Shown in pieces: positions 1 through 5,773 of a stretch of DNA of 6,884 nt (position 1 is the first letter of the stretch; every line of letters starts with the position of its first letter). This stretch comes from an uncultured Eubacteriales bacterium (GTDB taxonomy: Bacteria; Bacillota; Clostridia; UMGS1810). The position numbers were made by a program, and so were the translations under genes. The notes beneath the pieces were generated by a model. It was not told the DNA's origin. It was given only the letters and a program-made list of their open reading frames with translations, and ran no database searches. The DNA is taken from the NCBI GenBank assembly GCA_902493665.1, contig CABUQL010000068.1:1-6884 (forward strand). Direction: 5' to 3'.

Positions 1-302
1 CCGAACAGTATAAAATCTCCGTCGCAAAATTTTACATCGGCATAAGTGTTTACCGCTTTTGTGGTTGCATAATAAAATCTTGCGTCTTTATTTATTTCAA
101 AAAACTCATCTATATTTTCGTAAAACTTAACGCCTAAAAAGTGCCAGTAATCAAGGCCTGCCCTTTTAAGCTTTGCGTCGGTTATTTCAAATCCCATCGG
201 TTTTACAATATGAAGTTTTGACCCCGTCACTGCGCACGTTCTTGCAATGTTTCCCGTATTCTGCGGAATTTCGGGCTCAACCAAAACTATGTTAAAACTC
301 AT
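1..302 (-). CDS. trmL: tRNA (cytidine(34)-2'-O)-methyltransferase TrmL, 3' end cut off by the window edge
   Basis: This SPOUT-class methyltransferase transfers a methyl group from S-adenosylmethionine to the 2'-O of the wobble nucleotide (C34 or modified U34) of tRNA-Leu isoacceptors, in the cytoplasm. About 100 codons are visible, against a usual family length near 155. The N-terminus holds the family signature: EPEIPQNTGNIART at residues 9-22, then HIVKPMGF (31-38) and LKRAGLDYWHF (45-55). The frame runs off the left edge just as the FG of the SAM-binding knot region appears, so the C-terminal half is not seen. The ATG at 300-302 is preceded by AGGTG (309-313), 6 bases upstream. That site overlaps the TAG stop of the aminotransferase gene, leaving a 9-base gap, so the gene is the third member of the lrp-aminotransferase operon and probably translationally coupled. 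The family assignment is firm; the tRNA substrate is inferred from characterised homologues. Confidence 0.93.
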   Translation of the reverse strand, partial: MSFNIVLVEPEIPQNTGNIARTCAVTGSKLHIVKPMGFEITDAKLKRAGLDYWHFLGVKFYENIDEFFEINKDARFYYATTKAVNTYADVKFCDGDFILF

Positions 303-311
303 TATAAACAC

Positions 312-1484
312 CTATCTTATTTTTTTAATAAAGTTACCTATTCTTTCAATTGCAAGGTTAATTGTGTCAATCGAATATGCGTAAGAAACACGCAAAAATC
401 CTTCGCCGCACTTTCCGAAAGCAGTACCCGGCACAACTGCAACCTTCTGATCCTGCAAAAGTTTTTCACAAAATGTTTCGGAATCCATACCCGTACTTTT
501 TATCGACGGGAAAATATAAAACGCACCCTGCGGATTAAAGCATGTAAGTCCCATATTGTTAAATCCGTCAACAATTACTTTTCTTCTGTAATTATATTCA
601 TCGCGCATTGCTTCAATTGAATTATCGCCGTTTTTAAGCGCTTCAACCGCCGCAAACTGGCACATTGTCGGCGCGCACATTATAGCGTACTGATGAACCT
701 TTGTCATAGCCTTAATTATTTCTTCGTTTCCGACCGTATAACCAAGACGCCAGCCTGTCATTGCAAACGCTTTTGAAAAACCGTTTATGATAATTGTGCG
801 CTCTTTCATACCTTCAAGCGACGCAATTGATACGTGTTTTTCATCATAAGAAAGCTCCGCATAAATTTCATCGGATATTACCATTAAATTATGTTCTTTT
901 ACAACGTCTGCAATTTTCTGCAAATCTTCTTTTGTCATAACTGCACCCGTGGGATTATTCGGATATGACAAAATGAGTACTTTTGTTTTATCTGTTATGT
1001 GTGAAAGCACATCTTCTTTCGTAAGTTTAAAAGAATTTTCGGCTTTTGTTTCAATTGTAACAGGTACTCCGCCCGCAAGCGTTGTACACGGTTTATAACA
1101 AACAAATGACGGTTCCGGGATAAGAACCTCATCGCCCTTTGAAAGTATCGTTCTGAGTGCAAGGTCAACCGCCTCGCTTCCGCCGACGGTAACAAGTGTT
1201 TCGCTTACCTTATAATCAAGATTGAATCTTCTTTTAAGATAATTGCATATTTCTTCTCTAAGCTCTAAAAGTCCCGAGTTTGATGTGTAATGCGTTCTTC
1301 CCTTTTCAATTGCATAAATTCCCTCATCACGGATATGCCAGGGCGTTACAAAGTCAGGTTCTCCGACGCCGAGTGATATTGCGCCTTTCATTTTATTTGC
1401 AACGTCAAAAAACTTTCTTATGCCAGAAGGCGGCATATTTCTTACGTCGCTGTTAATAAATTCTGACGGTATAAAATTTTTCAA
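312..1484 (-). CDS. PLP-dependent aminotransferase, class I/II (AlaT/PatA-like)
   Basis: A cytoplasmic fold-type I aminotransferase that moves an amino group between an amino acid and a 2-oxo acid. The 390 residues are full length for the aspartate aminotransferase superfamily. Visible motifs are GEPDF (41-45), YPNNPTG (174-180), SDEIY (204-208; Asp205 faces the PLP ring nitrogen), FSK (236-238; Lys238 is the Schiff-base lysine), the phosphate-binding Arg246 in GWRLGY, and FLRVSYA (363-369; Arg365 binds the substrate carboxylate). All key residues are present. The start is TTG (1482-1484), overlapping the TGA stop of the upstream regulator as TTGA. AGGTGA lies 7 bases upstream, and the next Met (residue 17) lies inside conserved sequence, so TTG is well supported. 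Pairing with an Lrp-type regulator resembles B. subtilis AlaR-AlaT, which suggests alanine transamination. Aspartate, aromatic or branched-chain substrates cannot be excluded from sequence. Confidence 0.93.
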   Translation of the reverse strand: MKNFIPSEFINSDVRNMPPSGIRKFFDVANKMKGAISLGVGEPDFVTPWHIRDEGIYAIEKGRTHYTSNSGLLELREEICNYLKRRFNLDYKVSETLVTVGGSEAVDLALRTILSKGDEVLIPEPSFVCYKPCTTLAGGVPVTIETKAENSFKLTKEDVLSHITDKTKVLILSYPNNPTGAVMTKEDLQKIADVVKEHNLMVISDEIYAELSYDEKHVSIASLEGMKERTIIINGFSKAFAMTGWRLGYTVGNEEIIKAMTKVHQYAIMCAPTMCQFAAVEALKNGDNSIEAMRDEYNYRRKVIVDGFNNMGLTCFNPQGAFYIFPSIKSTGMDSETFCEKLLQDQKVAVVPGTAFGKCGEGFLRVSYAYSIDTINLAIERIGNFIKKIR

Positions 1485-1969
1485 AGCGTAATCACCTGCC
1501 TGTCATCATGTGTATTATCTTCAAAAATAACATTGTCATCTTTGTATTTTTTCAAAACAAAGTGTGTTGCTGTGCTTAAAACGCACTCCATAGGCGCAAT
1601 TTTATCGGAAACAAAAAGCGCAACTTCTTTCATTGTTTTTCCTTCTATAATTACCGTAAGGTCAAATGCTCCCGCCATAAGATAAAGAGATTTAACTTCG
1701 GGATAACGATAAATTCTTTCGGCGATTTTATCAAATCCCTCTCCTCTTTGCGGAGCTACTTTAAGCTCAATCATAGCCGTAACAAATTCCTTGTCGGTTT
1801 TTTCCCAGTTTATAAGAGTACCTTTTTTTAATATAACTCCGTCTTTTTCAAAATCCGAAATCGCCTTGTTTACTTCATCTATTGTCAAATCAAGCATGAC
1901 AGCTATCTGCTCATGACTGGCGTTACTGTTTTTCTCTAAAATTTCAAGTATTTTTTCTTTTTTACCCAT
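1481..1969 (-). CDS. Lrp/AsnC family transcriptional regulator (AlaR-like)
   Basis: A DNA-binding regulator of the feast/famine (Lrp/AsnC) family. These proteins form dimers or octamers and sense amino acids. With the start chosen here it has 162 residues, normal for the family. Residues 3-50 form the winged helix-turn-helix (recognition region around ASHEQIAVMLDLTIDEVNKA). Residues 63-141 form the C-terminal ligand-binding RAM domain, including PEVKSLYLMAGAFDLTV and THFVLKKYK. The ATG at 1967-1969 is chosen because AAAGGTGG (1979-1986) stands 9 bases upstream. The in-frame TTG at 1976-1978, three codons earlier, would touch that site with no spacing. It is the first gene after a strong promoter, and its TGA stop overlaps the aminotransferase start. 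By analogy with AlaR-AlaT it may regulate its own operon in response to an amino acid; the ligand is not readable from the sequence. Confidence 0.92.
   Translation of the reverse strand: MGKKEKILEILEKNSNASHEQIAVMLDLTIDEVNKAISDFEKDGVILKKGTLINWEKTDKEFVTAMIELKVAPQRGEGFDKIAERIYRYPEVKSLYLMAGAFDLTVIIEGKTMKEVALFVSDKIAPMECVLSTATHFVLKKYKDDNVIFEDNTHDDRQVITL
1492..1497 (-). promoter_or_regulatory. Ribosome binding site of the aminotransferase gene, supporting its TTG start
   Basis: AGGTGA on the minus strand lies 7 bases before the TTG start at 1484, inside the last codons of the Lrp-type gene. The sequence complements UCACCU near the 3' end of 16S rRNA. With the TTGA stop/start overlap it points to translational coupling. 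Confidence 0.75.
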
Positions 1970-1978
1970 TTTTGCCAA

Positions 1979-1986
1979 CCACCTTT
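1979..1986 (-). promoter_or_regulatory. Ribosome binding site of the Lrp/AsnC regulator gene
   Basis: AAAGGTGG lies 9 bases before the ATG at 1969. It directly abuts the alternative upstream TTG (1978), which rules that TTG out as a sensible start. Confidence 0.8.
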
Positions 1987-2002
1987 TATTATAATCCCTT
2001 TT

Positions 2003-2031
2003 ATTATATCATAGCAGTGCTTTCATTTCAA
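2003..2031 (-). promoter_or_regulatory. Sigma-A promoter of the lrp-aminotransferase-trmL operon
   Basis: On the minus strand there is a -35 box TTGAAA (2026-2031), a 17-base spacer, and a perfect -10 box TATAAT (2003-2008) with an extended -10 TG one base upstream (TGATATAAT). This is close to the vegetative sigma-A consensus. Transcription should begin near 1996, leaving a leader of about 26 bases before the ATG at 1969. That is too short for a riboswitch or attenuator. The spacer holds a short palindrome that could be an operator. Confidence 0.85.
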
Positions 2032-2063
2032 GATATATTTTCCCACAAAACCAATTCGGCGGT

Positions 2064-2107
2064 AAAAAAATACGCATCGCACTTTATATAAGCGGATGCG
2101 TATTTTT
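2064..2107 (-). terminator. Intrinsic terminator after the deacetylase gene
   Basis: A 13-base perfect inverted repeat pairs AAAAATACGCATC (2066-2078) with GATGCGTATTTTT (2095-2107) around a 16-base loop; GC at each loop end could extend the stem past a bulge. Read on the minus strand, the hairpin ends in a run of T (complement of 2064-2070). It sits about 50 bases past the deacetylase stop and upstream of the lrp promoter, so it separates the two transcription units. The arms are also A/T-flanked on the plus strand, so it could work both ways, but I see no plus-strand gene that needs it. Confidence 0.85.
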
Positions 2108-2110
2108 ATT

Positions 2111-2135
2111 GTCATATTTTTAATACAAATATGAC
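2111..2135. repeat. Perfect 9-base inverted repeat (hairpin) in the intergenic region
   Basis: GTCATATTT (2111-2119) and AAATATGAC (2127-2135) form a perfect 9-base-pair stem with a 7-base loop. It lies just after the deacetylase stop and before the main terminator. No T run follows it on the minus strand, so it is probably an accessory RNA hairpin (3'-end stabiliser or terminator aid) rather than a terminator by itself. Confidence 0.6.
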
Positions 2136-2154
2136 TTTTGCAGTTTAAGCTGCT

Positions 2155-2918
2155 TTATTTTCCGATATTCTGTTTTAAAATTTCAAGTAATTTATCAGGC
2201 GTCCAATCACCCGCAACGGTTATTCTTTTCAACTTATCAAGACCTTCGTCCACACCGTTTGAGCCGACATTTCCGACATAATTTATCATTGAAAAACCGG
2301 CACTTTTTATAATGTCCTGCGAATATTCATTATCAAATCCGTAAGGATATGCGATGGCAGAAACATTCTTTCCGAGATTTTTTTCAATCAAGTATTTAGA
2401 CATTCTTACCTCATACAAAGTTTCATACGGCGTAAGCGTGTGAAAATCTCTGTGAGAATGAGTATGCGACTGTATATCTACAAAACCGCTGTTATCCATT
2501 TCACGTGCTTCATCCCAATTAAAAGAGGATGGTCAAGCTTATAATTTCCGACAGACCCCGTTACAATAAAGATTGTTGCATTCATATTGAGTTCTTTCAG
2601 TAAAGGAAACGCATATTGATAATTACTTAAATAACCATCATCAAATGTTATTAATATGGGGTTTTCCGGAAGATTTTTTATTCCCACAACCGCTTGATAA
2701 AAATCTTTATAAGTTATTGTATTGTAACCTGCATTTTTAATTGCCTCAAGGTGCGCTCTAAGCGCATCGGGTGTTATATTTACGAGCTTTTGATGTATAT
2801 CATAACTGTCAGTTATATTATGATAAAGGAGAATGGGTACTCGGTCATTTGCCGCAAAAGCCGTCAAATTGAAAAGCATCAGCAAAGCTGCGGCAAAAGC
2901 AAAAATTTTCTTTTTCAT
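2155..2918 (-). pseudogene. Secreted polysaccharide deacetylase (NodB / carbohydrate esterase 4 family), frameshifted
   Basis: CE4 enzymes remove acetyl groups from cell-wall or extracellular polysaccharides by metal-dependent hydrolysis outside the membrane. The first frame (2918 down to 2478) starts at ATG with an ideal AGGAGG 7 bases upstream. It encodes a signal peptide (about residues 1-22, cleavage near AFA-A), VPILLYHNI (27-35) and catalytic motif 1, TFDDGY (91-96). It then leaves the conserved frame. The second frame continues from about 2522 to the TAA at 2155. It carries NWDEAREM, motif 2 as SHTHSH (metal histidines, near 151-156 in the restored protein) and motif 3 as YPYG (near 191-194), ending in KRITVAGDWTPDKLLEIL. 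Adding one T to the four-T run (plus-strand A run, 2521-2524) restores a continuous 254-residue protein of normal size. As written, neither half has a complete active site. It is either a recent pseudogene or a sequencing error. It lies 50 bases after leuS with no terminator between. The exact substrate is unknown. Confidence 0.85.
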
Positions 2919-2925
2919 ACCCTTT

Positions 2926-2931
2926 CCTCCT
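2926..2931 (-). promoter_or_regulatory. Ribosome binding site of the deacetylase gene
   Basis: A full-consensus AGGAGG stands 7 bases before the ATG at 2918. It is the strongest site in the window and suggests the gene was efficiently translated before, or despite, the frame break. Confidence 0.85.
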
Positions 2932-2968
2932 GAAATTATTTTATCCTATGGTGTAAAAAGAATACACA

Positions 2969-5371
2969 TTATTTTATAACAATATTTACCAATCTGCCTT
3001 TTACGACAATAACTTTAACTATTGTTTTTCCTTCCGTGTATGCAAGTGCTTTTTCAAGCGCCGCATTTTTTATTGTGGCATCATCTGCATCGGACGAAAC
3101 AGTTATTTTTTCTTTGATTTTTCCGTTTACCTGAACAACCATTTCGATTGTGGAATCTATTGTTTTTGATTCGTCGTATTCGGGCCATTTTGAAAGCGAA
3201 AGCATACCTTCGTTTCCGATAAGCTGCCAGAGTTCTTCCGTGATGTGAGGAGCTGTCGGGTTTAAAAGTTTTAACAAAACAGAAAACTCTTCTTTTGTTA
3301 TACTGTTTTGAGCATACATTTCGTTGATAAAGCTCATCATTGCGGCAATTGCAGTGTTAAACTTCATTCTTTCAATGTCTTCGGTTACTTTTTTAATCAT
3401 TTTATGAACAAGCGATTCATTTTCTTTCCTGATACTGCCTTCTGTCATAATGTCCTGAAGATGCCAAACTCTTTCAAGGAACTTTCTGCATCCTCTTACA
3501 CCCTGCTGCGACCACGGAGTTGACTGGTCAAATGCACCGATAAACATTTCGTATGTTCTGAATGTATCTGCACCGTATTCGTTTACAATGTCATCGGGGT
3601 TAACAACGTTACCGCGCGATTTTGACATTTTTTCGTTGTTTTCTCCGAGAATCATACCGTGAGAAGTTCTCTTAATATACGGTTCTTTAGTCGGAACAAC
3701 ACCGATATCGTAAAGGAATTTATGCCAGAATCTTGAGTACAGAAGATGAAGCGTTGTATGCTCCATGCCGCCGTTGTACCAATCAACCGGAAGCCAGTAT
3801 TTTAAAAGCTCTTTTGATGCTATCTCGTTATCGTTGTGCGGGTCGATGTATCTTAAGAAATACCATGAAGAACCTTCCCACTGAGGCATAGTATCTGTTT
3901 CTCTTACCGCTTTGCCGCCGCATTTGGGGCAAGTTGTATTTTTCCATTCTTCTGCTTTGTTAAGCGGAGATTCTCCGTTTTCACCCGGTTCAAAATCTTT
4001 CATATCGGGAAGTTTTAACGGAAGTTCTTCTTCGGGAATCGGAACCCAGCCGCACTTGTCGCAGTGAACGAGCGGAATGGGTTCGCCCCAGTATCTTTGA
4101 CGTGAGAATACCCAGTCACGGAGTTTATAGTTTACTTTTCTTGTTCCGATTTTGTTTTCTTCAAGATATTCTATCATTTTCTTTATGGCATCTTTAACCT
4201 TCATACCGGTTAAAAATCCCGAATTTACCATAATGCCGTCTGCAACATCGGTATAAGCTTCTTTTTGAACGTCCTCGCCGCCGCCGACAACTTCAATTAT
4301 CGGCAAACCGAACTTCTTTGCAAACTCCCAGTCGCGTTCATCGTGCGCCGGAACAGCCATAATAGCGCCAGTTCCGTATGTTACGAGAACATAGTCAGAA
4401 ATCCATACCGGAATTTTTTTGCCGTTTACGGGATTTATTGCCTCTATTCCTTTAAGGCAAACACCTGTTTTGTCTTTTGCAAGTTCTGTCCTTTCAAACT
4501 CGGATTTTTTTGCGGCCTGAGTCTGATAATCTCTTACTTCACTGAGATTTTCAATTTTGTCTTTATATTTTTCGATATACGGATGCTCCGGAGAGAGAAC
4601 CATATATGTAGCTCCGAAAAGCGTGTCGCATCTTGTTGTGTAAACACGGATTTTGTCATCGGTGCCGTCGATTTTAAAATCAACCTCCGCACCTTCCGAA
4701 CGGCCTATCCAGTTTTTCTGCTGAGTAACAACCTTTTCGATATATTCAACATCGTCAAGGTCATCTATAAGACGCTGTGCATATTCTGTAATTTTAAGCA
4801 TCCACTGGCTTTTCTCTTTTTGGACAACTTCGCTGCCGCATCTTTCGCAAACACCGTTTACAACTTCTTCGTTTGCAAGACCGACTTTGCAGCCTGTGCA
4901 GAAGTTTATAGGCATTTTTGTTTTATATGCAAGACCTTTTTTGAAAAGCTGAAGGAAAATCCACTGCGTCCATTTGTAATATGACGGGTCTGTAGTATTT
5001 ATTTCTTTAGACCAGTCAAACGAAAAACCGAGCATTTTAAGCTGTCGCTTAAAGTTTTTAATATTTTCCTCGGTAACTACAGCAGGATGTATTCTATTTG
5101 CAATAGCGTAGTTTTCCGTGGGAAGTCCAAAGGCGTCCCATCCCATCGGGAAAAGCACATTATAACCCTGCATACGTCTTTTTCTCGAAATAATATCTAT
5201 AGCCGTGTAGCCTCTCGGATGCCCAACGTGCAGTCCGTGGCCCGACGGATAGGGAAATTCAACAAGACCGTAAAACTTCGGCTTGGATAGATCCGTACCG
5301 GCTTTAAAAGTTTCATTTTCATCCCAGATTTTCTGCCACTTTTTCTCAATTTCAGAAGCATTGTAATTCAT
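2969..5371 (-). CDS. leuS: Leucyl-tRNA synthetase
   Basis: A cytoplasmic class I aminoacyl-tRNA synthetase that activates leucine with ATP, charges tRNA-Leu and edits mischarged products. With the start used here it has 800 residues, normal for bacterial LeuRS. In order: the HIGH motif as HVGH (48-51) in FPYPSGHGLHVGH; a Cys4 zinc site (C158, C161, C175, C178); the CP1 editing domain with TTRCDT (245-250) and GTGAIMAVPAHDERDWEF (editing Asp344); WVFSRQRYWGEPIP; a second Cys4 cluster (C437, C440, C481, C484); GSSWYFLRYIDP; KMSKS (581-585); and the C-terminal anticodon-binding domain. ATG at 5371 is preferred because AAGGGA (5381-5386) lies 9 bases upstream and the protein then begins MNYNASEIEKKWQ, as usual for the family. 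The ATG at 5389 has no visible Shine-Dalgarno site. The gene follows rsfS by 33 bases, with no T-box leader. Confidence 0.97.
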   Translation of the reverse strand: MNYNASEIEKKWQKIWDENETFKAGTDLSKPKFYGLVEFPYPSGHGLHVGHPRGYTAIDIISRKRRMQGYNVLFPMGWDAFGLPTENYAIANRIHPAVVTEENIKNFKRQLKMLGFSFDWSKEINTTDPSYYKWTQWIFLQLFKKGLAYKTKMPINFCTGCKVGLANEEVVNGVCERCGSEVVQKEKSQWMLKITEYAQRLIDDLDDVEYIEKVVTQQKNWIGRSEGAEVDFKIDGTDDKIRVYTTRCDTLFGATYMVLSPEHPYIEKYKDKIENLSEVRDYQTQAAKKSEFERTELAKDKTGVCLKGIEAINPVNGKKIPVWISDYVLVTYGTGAIMAVPAHDERDWEFAKKFGLPIIEVVGGGEDVQKEAYTDVADGIMVNSGFLTGMKVKDAIKKMIEYLEENKIGTRKVNYKLRDWVFSRQRYWGEPIPLVHCDKCGWVPIPEEELPLKLPDMKDFEPGENGESPLNKAEEWKNTTCPKCGGKAVRETDTMPQWEGSSWYFLRYIDPHNDNEIASKELLKYWLPVDWYNGGMEHTTLHLLYSRFWHKFLYDIGVVPTKEPYIKRTSHGMILGENNEKMSKSRGNVVNPDDIVNEYGADTFRTYEMFIGAFDQSTPWSQQGVRGCRKFLERVWHLQDIMTEGSIRKENESLVHKMIKKVTEDIERMKFNTAIAAMMSFINEMYAQNSITKEEFSVLLKLLNPTAPHITEELWQLIGNEGMLSLSKWPEYDESKTIDSTIEMVVQVNGKIKEKITVSSDADDATIKNAALEKALAYTEGKTIVKVIVVKGRLVNIVIK

Positions 5372-5380
5372 TACTGTCAT

Positions 5381-5386
5381 TCCCTT
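5381..5386 (-). promoter_or_regulatory. Probable ribosome binding site of leuS
   Basis: AAGGGA lies 9 bases before the ATG at 5371. The in-frame ATG at 5389 is upstream of this site and preceded only by T-rich sequence, and the ATG at 5380 directly abuts the site. The site is weaker than those of the neighbouring genes. Confidence 0.6.
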
Positions 5387-5404
5387 CATAAAAATATGAA
5401 AAAA

Positions 5405-5761
5405 TTATTTAACAATATAGCTTTCTATATCAACCTTTTTCGCATCTGCCCACAGGTTTTCAATCGAATAAAAATCTCTTGTTTCACTGCTGAATATATG
5501 CACAATAACACTGTCATAATCCATTAAAATCCAGTTTGCGTTTCTGAATCCTTCTTTGCCCAAAAATTTTATGCCTTCCTCGGAAAGCTTTTCATCAAGC
5601 TCGTCCGACAAAGCTTTAACATGTGTGCTCGACGTTCCGGTACAAATTACAAAATAATCAGCCATTGTCGTAAGTTCGCTTATATCAAGACAAGTAATAT
5701 ACTGCGCTTTTTTTGCGTCAAGTGTGCGCACAACTTTTTCCATTAGTTTTGCCGATTCCAT
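5405..5761 (-). CDS. rsfS: Ribosome silencing factor RsfS (Iojap family)
   Basis: RsfS binds ribosomal protein uL14 on the 50S subunit and blocks joining with the 30S, lowering translation in starvation or stationary phase. The 118 residues match the family length of about 105-125. Hallmarks are ITCLDISELTTMADYFVICTG (22-42), the helix STHVKALSDELDEKL (45-59), the GFRNANWILMDYDSVIVHIF strand pair (71-90) and ETRDFYSIENLWADA (93-107). Together they cover the whole Iojap/RsfS domain. The ATG at 5759-5761 is chosen because AGAGGTG (5767-5773) is 5 bases upstream. An ATG six codons earlier (5779) would overlap the LCP gene by 8 bases and lacks a site. The gene sits 10 bases after the LCP stop and 33 bases before leuS, an arrangement common in Clostridia. 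Confidence 0.96.
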   Translation of the reverse strand: MESAKLMEKVVRTLDAKKAQYITCLDISELTTMADYFVICTGTSSTHVKALSDELDEKLSEEGIKFLGKEGFRNANWILMDYDSVIVHIFSSETRDFYSIENLWADAKKVDIESYIVK

Positions 5762-5766
5762 TAATG

Positions 5767-5773
5767 CACCTCT
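5767..5773 (-). promoter_or_regulatory. Ribosome binding site of rsfS, overlapping the LCP stop codon
   Basis: AGAGGTG lies 5 bases before the ATG at 5761 and overlaps the TAG stop (5772-5774) of the upstream LCP gene. This fixes the downstream ATG as the likely start and suggests coupled translation. Confidence 0.75.

Noticed and set aside
995..1195. Minus-strand frame inside the aminotransferase gene
   Set aside because: It is an out-of-frame shadow of a strongly conserved coding region.
2516..2530. Programmed -1 ribosomal frameshift joining the two deacetylase frames
   Set aside because: The codons at the junction (CTT TTA) do not form a canonical X XXY YYZ slippery heptamer, and I see no strong stem just downstream. 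CE4 enzymes are not known to need frameshifting, so an indel is simpler.
2694..2933. Plus-strand open frame opposite the deacetylase start
   Set aside because: It is antisense to a clear signal peptide and NodB N-terminus, with no supporting start signals or domain.
2948..2969. Hairpin between leuS and the deacetylase as a leuS terminator
   Set aside because: The stem is about 7 AT-rich pairs with a bulge, and no T run follows on the minus strand.
4265..4984. Long plus-strand open frame of 239 codons
   Set aside because: It lies wholly antisense to leuS, has no Shine-Dalgarno site or recognisable domain, and its Cys/Phe-rich composition is what the complement of LeuRS codons gives.
5372..5404. 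T-box leader controlling leuS
   Set aside because: Only 33 bases separate rsfS from leuS, far too short for a T-box, and there is no terminator hairpin or T-box sequence.
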